From assembly GCF_022815725.1 (NCBI RefSeq), contig NZ_JALGRF010000002.1, positions 1 to 64,000 of the forward strand: 64,000 bases of DNA. Direction: 5' to 3'. Positions 7,321-19,172 of the stretch are shown piece after piece. Every line of letters begins with the position of its first letter. Position 1 is the first letter of the stretch. The notes under the pieces were generated by a model. It was not told the origin of the DNA. It saw only the letters and a list, made by a program, of their open reading frames with translations, and searched no databases. This DNA comes from Streptomyces sp. APSN-46.1 (lineage in GTDB: Bacteria; Actinomycetota; Actinomycetes; Streptomycetales; Streptomycetaceae). A program made the position numbers and the translations under genes.

Positions 7321-9318
7321 GTGCAGCCCGGCCAGCCCGGCAAGCACCCGAGCGGCTCCCGGCGAGGAGTCCTGCGGGGCGGCCGGCCGGGCCGTCCCGT
7401 AGCGGACGGGGCGCTCGGCGGCCCTGTGCTGCGGCTGTTCGTACGTCTGGTACGCCGGCCGCTGCTTCCGGCTGTCCGGCTGTGGCGGCGCAACATCCAG
7501 CTGCGGGTGGTCGCGGCCACCCTGCTGATGTCGCTGGCCGTGGTCCTCGCGCTGGGCTTCGTCGTCATCGCCCAGGTCAGCGAGGGCCTCCTCGACGCCA
7601 AGGAGGAGGCGGCCCAGAGCCAGGCCGCGGGCGGGTTCGCGGTCGCACAGGAGAAGGCCAATACGCCCTCCGCCTCGGACGGGCCGGACGCCACCGACAA
7701 CAAGGTCGGCCGGGACGCCAGTACCTGGATGAACTCGCTGGTCAAGCAGCTCGCCAGTGGTGGCCAGACGGCCTTCGAGGTGGCCGCGCTCGGCGCCGGC
7801 ACCGGTGAGCAGGGCCCGCCCGGCGCCCAGGGCGTCAAGGGCGCCCGCGCCTCCGGCAACGTGGACCCGACCGCGAGCGTCCCGCTGGACCTGCGCAAGG
7901 CCGTCAACCACGCCACGGGCACCTTCAAGACCTTCTCGGAGATCCGGTACACGTCCGGGGCCGGCGAGAAGGCCCCGGAGCCCGCGCTGGTCGTGGGCAA
8001 GCGGCTCACCGACATCAACGGGGACCCGTACGACCTGTACTACCTCTTCCCGCTGACCCAGGAGGAGGAGTCCCTCAACCTGGTCAAGGTCACCATCGCC
8101 ACCGCCGGCGTGTTCGTGGTCGTGCTGCTCGGCGCCATCGCCTGGCTCGTGGTGCGCCAGGTCGTCACGCCGGTCCGGATGGCCGCCGGGATCGCCGAGC
8201 GGCTGTCGGCCGGGCGGCTCCAGGAGCGGATGAAGGTCACCGGCGAGGACGACATCGCCCGGCTGGGCGAGGCCTTCAACAAAATGGCGCAGAACCTCCA
8301 GCTCAAGATCCAGCAGCTGGAGGACCTGTCCCGGTTGCAGCGCCGGTTCGTCTCGGACGTCTCGCACGAGCTGCGGACCCCGCTGACGACGGTCCGGATG
8401 GCCGCCGACGTCATCCACGACGCGCGGGTCGACTTCGACCCCGTCACCGCCCGCTCCGCCGAACTCCTGGCCGGGCAGCTCGACCGGTTCGAGTCGCTGC
8501 TCGCCGACCTGCTGGAGATCAGCCGGTTCGACGCGGGCGCGGCCGCGCTGGAGGCGGAGCCGATCGATCTGCGGGACGTCGTACGCCGGGTCATCGAGGG
8601 CGCCGAGCCGCTCGCCGAGCACAAGCGGACCCGGATCAGGGTCCTGGGCGACACCCAGCCGGTGATAGCCGAGGCCGACGCCCGGCGGGTGGAGCGGGTG
8701 CTGCGCAACCTGGTCGTCAACGCCGTGGAGCACGGCGAGGGCCGCGATGTGGTGGTCCGGCTCGCCTCGGCGGGCGGGGCCGTCGCGGTGGCCGTACGGG
8801 ACTACGGGGTCGGGCTCAAGCCCGGCGAGGCCACGCGCGTCTTCAACCGCTTCTGGCGGGCCGACCCGGCCCGCGCCCGCACCACCGGCGGCACCGGCCT
8901 CGGCCTGTCCATCGCCGTCGAGGACGCCCGGCTGCACGGCGGCTGGCTCCAGGCGTGGGGCGAGCCGGGCGGCGGCTCGCAGTTCCGGCTGACCCTGCCG
9001 AGGACCGCCGACGAGCCGCTGCGCGGGTCCCCGATCCCGCTGGAGCCCGAGGATTCCCGGGGCAACCGGGCCAGGGCCGCCGCCGAGGCGGCCGGCGCGG
9101 GCGCCGCTCCGGTCCGGCGGCCCGGCTCCGACCCGGCCGGCGCGGACCGCTCGCCGATACCGCCGCGCTCCGCGGTCGCCGGCGCGCTGCCGGTGCCCGC
9201 GGACCCGACGGCGCTGCCGGGCAACGGGGCCCGGGTCGTGGCCAGGTCCGCCGATCAGCCGGCACAGGAAGAGGGAGCAGCAGGTGGAGCAGCAGGGGGA
9301 GCGGCGCGTGGACGCTGA
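7321..9318 (+). CDS. mtrB: Sensor histidine kinase MtrB
   Basis: A 665-residue kinase starting at GTG 7321, one base after the mtrA stop. A cytoplasmic N-terminus leads to a first membrane segment near residues 58-90, an extracellular sensor region of about 165 residues, a second membrane segment near 254-280, HAMP (VVTPVRMAAGIAERLSAGRL), the H-box VSHELRTPL near residue 348, the N-box LRNLVVNAVEHGEG, and G-boxes (YGVGLKP, GGTGLGLSIAV). A low-complexity Ala/Pro tail follows the ATPase domain. It phosphorylates MtrA. Its last 35 nt overlap the lpqB reading frame. Confidence 0.96.
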   Translation: MQPGQPGKHPSGSRRGVLRGGRPGRPVADGALGGPVLRLFVRLVRRPLLPAVRLWRRNIQLRVVAATLLMSLAVVLALGFVVIAQVSEGLLDAKEEAAQSQAAGGFAVAQEKANTPSASDGPDATDNKVGRDASTWMNSLVKQLASGGQTAFEVAALGAGTGEQGPPGAQGVKGARASGNVDPTASVPLDLRKAVNHATGTFKTFSEIRYTSGAGEKAPEPALVVGKRLTDINGDPYDLYYLFPLTQEEESLNLVKVTIATAGVFVVVLLGAIAWLVVRQVVTPVRMAAGIAERLSAGRLQERMKVTGEDDIARLGEAFNKMAQNLQLKIQQLEDLSRLQRRFVSDVSHELRTPLTTVRMAADVIHDARVDFDPVTARSAELLAGQLDRFESLLADLLEISRFDAGAAALEAEPIDLRDVVRRVIEGAEPLAEHKRTRIRVLGDTQPVIAEADARRVERVLRNLVVNAVEHGEGRDVVVRLASAGGAVAVAVRDYGVGLKPGEATRVFNRFWRADPARARTTGGTGLGLSIAVEDARLHGGWLQAWGEPGGGSQFRLTLPRTADEPLRGSPIPLEPEDSRGNRARAAAEAAGAGAAPVRRPGSDPAGADRSPIPPRSAVAGALPVPADPTALPGNGARVVARSADQPAQEEGAAGGAAGGAARGR

Positions 9319-11173
9319 GCCCGGGAGTTCCCGCGCACCGGGCCGCCGGTCGCCGACCGCGCGCCCGTGCGCGGCCCTCGGCGCGGCCGGGCTGGCCGGG
9401 CTGGTGCTGGCCGGCTGCGCCTCCATGCCCGACAGCGGTGAGATCCGGCAGGTGCAGGCCTCCCACGGCGTCGACTCCCAGGTCCGGGTGTTCGGCGTGC
9501 CGCCGGCCGACAAGGCCAGCCCGGCCGAGATCGTCGACGGCTTCCTGGAGGCGATGACCAGCGACGACCCCCAGCTGGACACCGCCCGCAAGTACCTCAC
9601 CGAGGACGCGGCGAAGAACTGGAAGCCCGGCTCGGCCGTCACGGTCCTGTCCGCCGGCCTCGACCGGTACCCGGTCCCCGGGGAGAAGGAGCCCGAACAG
9701 CCCCGCTGGAAGGTGACCGGCAAGAAGCTCGCGACGGTGGACGAGCGCAGCGCGTACCAGCCGGAGACCGGCGGCGGGCGCTACGAGGAGTACCTCCAGC
9801 TGGTCCAGGTGAACAAGCAGTGGCGGATCGCCACGCCGCCCAGCAGCCTCGTGCTCAGCGAGTCCGACTTCCAGCGCATATACAAGCCCGTCAACAAGTA
9901 CTACTTCGCCGGGAACACGCTGGTGGCCGACCCGGTGTACGTGCGCCAGCGCAGTGACCCGGACTCGCGGATGGATCCCACCACGCAGACCGTGCAGTCG
10001 CTGCTCGCCGGGCCGTCGAAGTGGCTCGGCCCGGTCGTCACGTCCAGCTTCCCCAGCGGGACGGCGCTGCGCGACGGCACCAAGTCCCTTTCGTACGACG
10101 GCCAGAACACGCTTCGCGTGCCGCTCAACGCGAAGGCCGACAACGTCGCGCACCCGCAGTGCCAGAAGATGGCGGCCCAACTGCTCTTCACCGTCAAGGA
10201 TCTGACGGCCTCCCGGCTCGACCGGGTCGAACTGGTGGGCTCCGACGGGAAGTCCTCGCAGTGCTCGGTGACCGGCGCGGCCGCGGCGGCCATCGCCGAC
10301 CGGGCCCAGAGTCCCGACCACCAGTACTACGTGGACAAGGACGCGCGGCTGGTCCGGATGACGCTCGACGTCAACAGCGAGGACCAGCAGCACCAGCAGA
10401 AGGCCGAGCCGGCTCCGGGTCCGCTGTCCACAGCCGCCGGGTTCAAGGTCGGCTCGGCGGCGGTCGCGTACGACGAGAAGCGCGCCGCGGTGGTCTCCGG
10501 GGACGGGCACGGGCTGTACGTCGTGAACCTGACGACGGCGGGCGCGATGCCGCCGCCGGTGCTGCCCAGCAGGTCGGGCAAGCTGACCGCACCCAGCTGG
10601 GATGCCCGGGGCGACCTGTGGATCGCGGACGCGGATCCGCAGGGCCCGGTGCTGTGGCGGGTGCCCGGCGGGTCCGGGACGCCGCAGAAGGTCGAGGTGG
10701 CCGGGCTCGGCAGCGGGAAGATCACCGCGCTGAAGGCCTCTTCCGACGGCGCGCGGATCGCGCTGCTCATCGAGAAGGAGGGCAGCCGCAAGAACCTCTT
10801 CATCGGACGGATCGAGCGGCCGGAGGGTGCGCGGGACGGCGCGATGCCGGCGCCGGTGCTGGTGCGCGAGCTGCGTCCGGCGGCCCCGCAGATGGCCGAG
10901 GTGACGGCGATGAGCTGGGCGCCGCGCGGCCGTCTGCTGGTGGTGGGCCGGGAGAGCGGCGGGGTCGTGCAGGCCCGCTACATGCTGGCGGACGGGTCGA
11001 TGGTCGCGGCGAGCCTTCCCGGCGCGACCGGGCTGAGCGCGATCGCGGCGTCCGAGGACGAGGGCAAGCCCGTGGTGGCGTTCTCGGGGGATGACGGGAT
11101 CGTCTGGCTGCCGCCGGGGGCGCAGTGGCGCACGGTGGCGGCGGGCGGCACGGCTCCGGTCTACCCGGGCTGA
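9284..11173 (+). CDS. lpqB: Lipoprotein LpqB
   Basis: A 629-residue lipoprotein. The signal sequence ends in a lipobox, LVLAGC. A GerMN-type domain follows (around DNTLVADPVYVRQRSDPDSRMDP to SFPSGTALRD) and then a C-terminal beta-propeller-like region with repeated W/D motifs. Start GTG 9284 lies inside the end of mtrB; GTG 9308 in the same frame is equally possible. LpqB modulates the MtrAB system from the outer face of the membrane and is its constant third gene, so mtrA-mtrB-lpqB form one operon. Confidence 0.95.
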   Translation: MEQQGERRVDAEPGSSRAPGRRSPTARPCAALGAAGLAGLVLAGCASMPDSGEIRQVQASHGVDSQVRVFGVPPADKASPAEIVDGFLEAMTSDDPQLDTARKYLTEDAAKNWKPGSAVTVLSAGLDRYPVPGEKEPEQPRWKVTGKKLATVDERSAYQPETGGGRYEEYLQLVQVNKQWRIATPPSSLVLSESDFQRIYKPVNKYYFAGNTLVADPVYVRQRSDPDSRMDPTTQTVQSLLAGPSKWLGPVVTSSFPSGTALRDGTKSLSYDGQNTLRVPLNAKADNVAHPQCQKMAAQLLFTVKDLTASRLDRVELVGSDGKSSQCSVTGAAAAAIADRAQSPDHQYYVDKDARLVRMTLDVNSEDQQHQQKAEPAPGPLSTAAGFKVGSAAVAYDEKRAAVVSGDGHGLYVVNLTTAGAMPPPVLPSRSGKLTAPSWDARGDLWIADADPQGPVLWRVPGGSGTPQKVEVAGLGSGKITALKASSDGARIALLIEKEGSRKNLFIGRIERPEGARDGAMPAPVLVRELRPAAPQMAEVTAMSWAPRGRLLVVGRESGGVVQARYMLADGSMVAASLPGATGLSAIAASEDEGKPVVAFSGDDGIVWLPPGAQWRTVAAGGTAPVYPG

Positions 11174-11367
11174 GGCTCCGGTCTACCTGGGCTGAACCGG
11201 GCCGGACGCGGGGCCGGACGCCGACGCCTGGCCCGGGGTGGGTCCGGCTGTCGCCGGCTGACCCGGGGCCGGATGCCAACCGCCTGGCCCGGCCTGCGTC
11301 GGTCCGGCTGTCGCGCGGTTGTCCACAGGGGTGGCGGGGTGCTTTCCGGCTCGGCAGAGTGGGTCGT

Positions 11368-12111
11368 ATGCGGGGGTGGTGGCGGGAGCTCGCCGGGCTG
11401 GTCCTGCCGGTCGACTGCGCCGGCTGCGGCGCTGCCCGCGCACTGCTGTGCGGCGGGTGCCGCGAAGCGCTCAGCGGGGCCGGGGCGGGGCGTGTACGGC
11501 CCGCTGCGGCCCCGGCGGGGCTGCCCGCGGTGTATGCGGCCGCCGCGTACGGGGAGGCGGTACGAGAGGTCGTACTGGCGCACAAGGAGCGCGGGGCGCT
11601 GCCGCTGGCCGGGGCGCTGGGCACGGCTCTCGCGGCCGCGGTACGGGCCGCCCCGGCGGGGTGCGCGGGGGAGTTGATGCTGATTCCGGTTCCCTCGGCG
11701 CGGCGGCAGGTCCGGGCGCGCGGGCATGATCCGGCGCGCAGGATCGCGCTGGCCGCCTCGGCGCGGTTGCGGCGGGCCGGTGTTCCCGCGCGGGTGGCGC
11801 CCGTACTGCGGTTGCGGCGGGTGGTGGCGGATCAGGCGGGCCTGGGGGCGCGGCAGCGCAGGGAGAACCTCGCCGGGGCGCTGGAGGTGGGCCGGGACGG
11901 GGCGCGGCTGCTGGGCGGCGCGGCCGGCGGATTCCGTTTCGTGCTGGTGGACGACGTGATCACTACCGGCGCCACGCTCGCCGAGGCGGCCCGGGCGGTG
12001 CGCGCCGCGGGGATCGGCCGCGTGGGTGTGGCGGCCGTGGTGGCGGCCCCGGCTGACTCCTTCGTGTGTGTGGATCCCGTGCGCAACCCGGACAGAGCAA
12101 AAAACGCGTGA
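11368..12111 (+). CDS. ComF family phosphoribosyltransferase-like protein
   Basis: A 247-residue protein from ATG 11368. N-terminal cysteine pairs (CAGC, CGGC) form the zinc-binding element of ComF proteins. The C-terminal PRPP-binding loop VLVDDVITTGATLAEAARA is intact. IPVPSARRQVRARGHDPA is the family's second conserved block. Bacterial ComF proteins are linked to DNA uptake and recombination, but in Streptomyces the role is not known. It sits between lpqB and hpf, as in relatives. The frame is open further upstream to 11125, but that part overlaps lpqB and has no family similarity. Confidence 0.9.
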   Translation: MRGWWRELAGLVLPVDCAGCGAARALLCGGCREALSGAGAGRVRPAAAPAGLPAVYAAAAYGEAVREVVLAHKERGALPLAGALGTALAAAVRAAPAGCAGELMLIPVPSARRQVRARGHDPARRIALAASARLRRAGVPARVAPVLRLRRVVADQAGLGARQRRENLAGALEVGRDGARLLGGAAGGFRFVLVDDVITTGATLAEAARAVRAAGIGRVGVAAVVAAPADSFVCVDPVRNPDRAKNA

Positions 12112-12466
12112 ATAGATTTGGAACTGGAAGGGAAGGCGCATCGTTGCAGGTAGTGAGAGGGAACGGCCACCTGAACGGAGGTACGTTCCGGTAGCGGGTG
12201 CCGACAACCGGCTTAGAGGGATATGTTCGGTTGTAGGAACTGGCGAGTCCTGGGCCACACGCATCGGATCGCACGTTTCGAAACGTTTCGGATCTTCGTG
12301 TCAGAGGCAGTCTCTCGACTCCGAAGTCGGTGGGGTGTAGATCTTGCCGATGGGGGAGGAGGAGGTGAAAGTCGCCAAGTCCGAGGCTCCGGTGTTCACC
12401 GGAGTCTGGTGCGAAAGGGAGACGCTTCGCCCCATGAGGCGGAGCTATCCGGGAACGGAGTTCTGC
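12112..12466. promoter_or_regulatory. Intergenic leader before hpf with double palindrome
   Basis: This 355-nt gap holds no convincing gene. At 12274-12290 is CGTTTCGAAACGTTTCG, two overlapping perfect 12-bp palindromes (CGTTTCGAAACG and CGAAACGTTTCG). The GAAACGTTTC core is what LacI/GalR-family repressors recognise. TATGTT at about 12221-12226 could be a -10 box, but no clear -35 is seen. The hibernation-factor gene follows 177 nt after the palindrome, so the element could control it. Confidence 0.5.
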
Positions 12467-13162
12467 GTGGACATCGTCGTCAAGGGCCGTAAGACCGAGG
12501 TGCCCGACCGGTTCCGCAAGCACGTGGCCGAGAAGCTGAATCCGGAGCGGATCCAGAAGCTCGACGCCAAGGTGATCAGCTTGGACGTCGAGGTGTCCAA
12601 GGAGCTCAACCCGCGTCAGGCAGACCGTTCCGACCGCGTGGAGATCACCCTGCGTTCGCGGGGCCCGGTGATCCGTGCCGAGGCCGCCGCCGCCGACCCG
12701 TACGCGGCGCTCGACCTCGCGCAGGACAAGCTGGAGGCCCGGCTGCGCAAGCAGCACGACAAGCGCTACACCCGCCGTGGCAACGGCCGGATCTCGGCAG
12801 CCGAGGTCGCCGACGTGGTGCCGGGCGTCGCCCAGCTGAACGCGAACGGCCAGCCGTTCACCGAGGAGCAGGCGAACGCCGTCCCGACCACCCGGATCGG
12901 GTCACTGGAAGTGCAGGGCGAAGGCCCGCTCATCGTCCGCGAGAAGACCCACTCGGCCGCACCCATGTCGCTCGACCAGGCTCTGTACGAGATGGAGCTG
13001 GTCGGCCACGACTTCTATCTGTTCGTCGACTCCGACACGAAGATGCCGAGCGTCGTCTACCGGCGCCACGGCTATGACTACGGCGTGATCCACCTCAACT
13101 CCGACGAGGCTTCCAGCTCGGGTGAGTCCGGCGCGGGTGCGGGCGGCGCGCTCGGCGGCTGA
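12467..13162 (+). CDS. hpf: Ribosome hibernation promoting factor, long form
   Basis: A 231-residue long HPF. The N-terminal S30AE domain begins VDIVVKGRKTEVPDRFRKH, and the C-terminal dimerisation domain contains APMSLDQALYEMELVGHDFYLF and VVYRRHGYDYGVIHL. GTG 12467 is chosen because it gives the family start and length and follows GGAG at 6-nt spacing; an in-frame extension from TTG 12344 (41 extra residues) is possible but atypical. The protein dimerises 70S ribosomes into inactive 100S particles in dormancy and stress. The upstream gap holds a LacI-type palindrome. Confidence 0.94.
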   Translation: MDIVVKGRKTEVPDRFRKHVAEKLNPERIQKLDAKVISLDVEVSKELNPRQADRSDRVEITLRSRGPVIRAEAAAADPYAALDLAQDKLEARLRKQHDKRYTRRGNGRISAAEVADVVPGVAQLNANGQPFTEEQANAVPTTRIGSLEVQGEGPLIVREKTHSAAPMSLDQALYEMELVGHDFYLFVDSDTKMPSVVYRRHGYDYGVIHLNSDEASSSGESGAGAGGALGG

Positions 13163-13183
13163 TCCCTTGATCCCTTGATTCGT

Positions 13184-13218
13184 TGCCCTCGCGGGCCGCT
13201 TCGGCGTCCCGCGGGGGC
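13184..13218 (+). terminator. Terminator after hpf
   Basis: An 11-bp stem (GCCCTCGCGGG pairing with CCCGCGGGGGC, one G-U pair) with a 12-nt loop lies 22 nt after the hpf stop. There is no T-run, as is common for Streptomyces terminators. Confidence 0.6.
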
Positions 13219-13397
13219 GCCTGTGTGAGCGCGGGCGTGAGCGGCTCGGGATGGGCGCGCGGTTGACTCGTATGCGCCGGTGGGGCTCGCGCGAGCCCCC
13301 GGGGGACGGTGCGGGCATGGAATCATGGCGGGCAGTCAACCGGCGGCCGACCCCGACGGGTTGGCGCGGCAGCTCGGCACATGCAGGGGGAGGAACC

Positions 13398-14135
13398 ATG
13401 GCGGACGGCTTCGGACCGGTGCGCGGCGACGATGGTGCGGACTGTCGTGGAGAGGCTCCGGGGAGTTCGGCCGGGGAGCCGATCAGAGTGCTCGTGGTCG
13501 ACGATCACGCGCTGTTCCGGCGCGGGCTGGAGATCGTCCTCGCGCAGGAGGAGGACATCCAGGTCGTCGGGGAGGCCGGGGACGGCGCGGAGGCCGTGGA
13601 CAAGGCGGCGGACCTGTTGCCGGACATCGTGCTGATGGATGTGCGGATGCCGAGGCGGGGCGGGATCGAGGCGTGCACGTCGATCAAGGAGGTGGCGCCC
13701 TCCGCGAAGATCATCATGCTGACGATCAGCGACGAGGAGGCGGACCTCTACGACGCGATCAAGGCCGGCGCGACGGGGTACCTGCTGAAGGAGATCTCGA
13801 CGGACGAGGTGGCCACGGCGATTCGCGCCGTGGCGGACGGACAGTCGCAGATCAGTCCTTCGATGGCGTCGAAGCTGCTCACCGAATTCAAGTCGATGAT
13901 CCAGCGCACCGATGAGCGGCGGCTGGTGCCGGCGCCGAGGCTGACGGACCGGGAGCTGGAGGTCCTGAAACTGGTGGCCACCGGGATGAACAACCGGGAC
14001 ATCGCCAAGGAGTTGTTCATCTCGGAGAACACCGTGAAGAACCATGTGCGCAACATCCTGGAGAAGCTGCAGCTGCACTCCAGGATGGAAGCCGTGGTCT
14101 ACGCGATGCGGGAGAAGATCCTGGAGATCCGGTAG
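13398..14135 (+). CDS. Orphan NarL/LuxR-type response regulator
   Basis: A 245-residue regulator starting at ATG 13398, which follows GGGGGAGGAACC. The receiver domain has VVDDHALFRRGLE, phosphoacceptor in IVLMDVRMPRRGG, and the conserved lysine in GYLLKEIS. The C-terminal LuxR helix-turn-helix is LTDRELEVLKLVATGMNNRD ... SENTVKNHVRNILEKL. No histidine kinase gene is adjacent, so its signal partner is unknown. The open frame continues upstream to 13251 but without family similarity. Confidence 0.93.
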   Translation: MADGFGPVRGDDGADCRGEAPGSSAGEPIRVLVVDDHALFRRGLEIVLAQEEDIQVVGEAGDGAEAVDKAADLLPDIVLMDVRMPRRGGIEACTSIKEVAPSAKIIMLTISDEEADLYDAIKAGATGYLLKEISTDEVATAIRAVADGQSQISPSMASKLLTEFKSMIQRTDERRLVPAPRLTDRELEVLKLVATGMNNRDIAKELFISENTVKNHVRNILEKLQLHSRMEAVVYAMREKILEIR

Positions 14136-14198
14136 TCGGGTCGCGGGTCCGCGGGTCGGAAACGCCGGCGGGGCTACCGGCGGGGCTGGAGGCGGAGG

Positions 14199-15377
14199 CT
14201 AGAGGACGGCCAACTCGGACGTGACCGCGGCGGCCTCGGCCGGAGACTGAGCCCGTTCGACGCGGATCGCGTCGCAGCCGACCCACTCCGCCGCCTCCCG
14301 CAGGGCCTGCGCCATCGGGCGGGCGGCCTTCGGGGAGGTCAGGGAGAGCTGGCGGGCCACCAGGGTGGAGCCCTCGCGGGCCGGGTCGACGCGGCCCTGG
14401 AGCAGGCCGCCCGCCAGCAGGGGCATCGCGAAGTACCCGTGTATCCGCTTCGGCTTGGGGACGTAGGCCTCCAGGCGGTGGGTGAAGCCGAAGATCCGCT
14501 CGGTGCGCGGTCTGTCCCAGACGAGCGAGTCGAACGGGGAGAGCAGCGTCGTGCGGTGGCGGCCCCGAGGGGGCGTGGCCAGCGCCTCGGGCGAGGCCCA
14601 GGCCGGCTTGGACCAGCCCTCGACCTCGACCGGGACCAGGCCCGACTCTTCGATCACCGCGTCGAACTGCTCGCCCTTGAGGCGGTGGTAGTCGGCGATG
14701 TCCGCGCGGGTGCCGACCCCCAGGGACCGGCCGGCCAGGGCGACCAGGCGGCGCAGGCACTCGTGGTCGTCCAGGTCATCGTGGAGCAGCTCGTCGGGGA
14801 CGGCGCGCTCGGGGAGGTCGTACACCCGCTTCCAGCCACGGCGTTCGCTGCAGACCACCTCGCCCGTGTCGAGCAGCCACTCCACCGCGATCTTGGTCTC
14901 GGACCACTCGAACCACTCTCCGCCGTTCTTGGCGCCGCCCAGCTCGGTCGAGGTGAGCGGGCCGTCGGCCTTGAGGCGGTCCAGGACGGCCTTCGTCGAG
15001 CGGTCCTTGTCCTGGAGGATGTGCCAGCGGTGGCCGCGCGCCCGGCGGGCCCGGCGGCGGAAGGCGAAGTGCGGCCACTCCTCGATGGGCAGGACGCAGG
15101 CCGCGTGCGACCAGTACTCAAAGGCGTGGCGGTCGGTCCAGTAGGCCTTCTCCACCGTCTCCCGGCCCACCGCGCCCAGGCGCGCGTACGGGATCAGCTC
15201 GTGCGACCGGGCCAGGACCGAGATCGTGTCGAGCTGTACGGCGCCCAGGTGCCGCAGCACGCCGCGCACGCCGCCGCGCCGGTCCGGCGCGCCGAGGAAG
15301 CCCTGCGCGCGCAGGGCGAGGCGGCGGGCCTCGTCGGCGGACAGGGACACGGTCGGCTGCGGCGTGACGGTGGTCAT
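14199..15377 (-). CDS. YcaQ/AlkZ-like winged-helix DNA glycosylase
   Basis: A 392-residue HTH_42 protein. It carries the QxD catalytic motif (Q48-L49-D50 in HLGAVQLDTISVL), which marks YcaQ-type enzymes that unhook interstrand cross-links, as opposed to the QxQ type of AlkZ. Tandem winged-helix regions follow (about GPLTSTELGG and RRLVALAGRSLGVGTRADIADY). The family repairs bulky alkylation damage from self-made or environmental DNA alkylators. It is convergent with the response regulator gene and 9 nt downstream of the acetyltransferase gene. Confidence 0.87.
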   Translation of the reverse strand: MTTVTPQPTVSLSADEARRLALRAQGFLGAPDRRGGVRGVLRHLGAVQLDTISVLARSHELIPYARLGAVGRETVEKAYWTDRHAFEYWSHAACVLPIEEWPHFAFRRRARRARGHRWHILQDKDRSTKAVLDRLKADGPLTSTELGGAKNGGEWFEWSETKIAVEWLLDTGEVVCSERRGWKRVYDLPERAVPDELLHDDLDDHECLRRLVALAGRSLGVGTRADIADYHRLKGEQFDAVIEESGLVPVEVEGWSKPAWASPEALATPPRGRHRTTLLSPFDSLVWDRPRTERIFGFTHRLEAYVPKPKRIHGYFAMPLLAGGLLQGRVDPAREGSTLVARQLSLTSPKAARPMAQALREAAEWVGCDAIRVERAQSPAEAAAVTSELAVL

Positions 15378-15386
15378 GACGGCACC

Positions 15387-16004
15387 CTAGATGCCGCCAC
15401 TGACATCGCTGCTCGCGGCAGCGGGCAGGTGGTACGGCAGGTACGGCAGTGCGGGCGTCAGGCCGAGGTCCGAGGGCAGCAGGGAGCCGATCCAGCAGTC
15501 ACGCGCGGTGCCCTTGGTGTGCAGTGCGGCCCGCAGCGTGCCCTCGATGAGGAAGCCGGCCTTCTCGGCGACGGCCCGGGAGCCGGTGTTGCCGACCTCG
15601 GCGCGCCATTCCAGCCGTACGGCGCCCACCTCGGTGAAGAGCCAGCGGGCGACGGCTTCCACGGCCTCGGTCATGAAGCCCCGGCCCCGGTGCTCCTTGA
15701 CCGCCCAGTAACCGATCTCGTACGCGTCGGGTCCGCGCACGTGGACGCCGACGGCCGCGACCAGCGGGCCGTCACCGCCGTCGGGTCCCAGGCGTACGGC
15801 GAAGCTGTAGCCGGTGTCCTCGCGCCAGCCGGCCGGGACGATCTCGCCGACGAAGGTCCGCGCGTTCTCGCGCCCGTAGGGGGAGGGGACCATGGTCCAG
15901 CGCTGGATGTCGGGGTCCTGACAGGCCGCGTACACGTCGTTCTCGTCGTGCGGGGCGAAGGGCCGCAGCAGCAATCGGGCTGTGCTCAGTGTGGTGGGCT
16001 CCAT
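15387..16004 (-). CDS. GNAT family N-acetyltransferase (RimJ-like)
   Basis: A 205-residue acetyltransferase from ATG 16004. It begins LSTARLLLRPFAPHDENDVYAA, has the acetyl-CoA loop around KEHRGRGFMTEAVEAV and ends with the RimJ-type NTGSRAVAEKAGFLIEGTLR. Substrate is unknown; the RimJ/RimL group usually acts on protein N-termini or small amines. It is 9 nt upstream of the glycosylase gene, so the two are probably co-transcribed, and divergent from secA. Confidence 0.9.
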   Translation of the reverse strand: MEPTTLSTARLLLRPFAPHDENDVYAACQDPDIQRWTMVPSPYGRENARTFVGEIVPAGWREDTGYSFAVRLGPDGGDGPLVAAVGVHVRGPDAYEIGYWAVKEHRGRGFMTEAVEAVARWLFTEVGAVRLEWRAEVGNTGSRAVAEKAGFLIEGTLRAALHTKGTARDCWIGSLLPSDLGLTPALPYLPYHLPAAASSDVSGGI

Positions 16005-16146
16005 GAAGGGATACTGCTGCCCCCGGGGGGACACCGCGAACGTTTTTCGGTGACACCGGCACCTTCCGGGCACCCCGTACGTTCTCATTCCGGGCGCCCG
16101 CGCCCTGCGGATACGGCGGACCTCCCGACGCGACCGCGTCCTCGCT

Positions 16147-16152
16147 TACGAT
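16147..16152 (+). promoter_or_regulatory. Possible secA -10 box
   Basis: TACGAT, 79 nt before the secA start, fits the HrdB -10 consensus TANNNT. No convincing -35 is seen at 16-18 nt upstream. Confidence 0.3.
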
Positions 16153-16230
16153 GGCCGTTGCGGCGGGGTCCACCCTCCGTGCCCGTGTACGAACCAGTGC
16201 CAGGCCCGACCGGCAAGGAGACAAACCTCG

Positions 16231-19020
<2,790 letters not shown>

Positions 19021-19021
19021 C

Positions 19022-19081
19022 GCGGCAGGAAGCAGCGCGGCGGAAAGCAGCGCGGCGCGAGGCAGCGCGGCGCGAGGCAGA
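19022..19081. repeat. 15-bp tandem repeat, four copies
   Basis: Directly after the secA stop is a run of four 15-bp units of the form CGGCRSRARGCAGCG. It is non-coding. A CACGGT hexamer repeat follows at about 19156-19178, at the end of the next gene. Confidence 0.7.
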
Positions 19082-19097
19082 GCCGCCGAGGGCGTCC

Positions 19098-19138
19098 CGA
19101 CCGGGGCCGGACACCGTACGTGGTGCCCGGCCCCGGTC
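19098..19138. terminator. Terminator between secA and the Rv3235-like gene
   Basis: A GC-rich inverted repeat, CGACCGGGGCCGG with CCCGGCCCCGGTCG, encloses a loop that itself pairs partly (CACCGTACGTGGTG). It lies between convergent genes and could serve both strands. Confidence 0.7.
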
Positions 19139-19172
19139 GCGTCGTGCGGGGGCGGCACGGTCACGGTCACGG

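Noticed and set aside
12235-12280. SigR promoter (GGAAT-N18-GTT) upstream of hpf
   Set aside because: GGAAC and GTT are about 35 nt apart, too far for the consensus.
12344-12466. N-terminal extension of hpf from TTG 12344
   Set aside because: It adds 41 residues without family similarity, and the GTG at 12467 has a good ribosome site.
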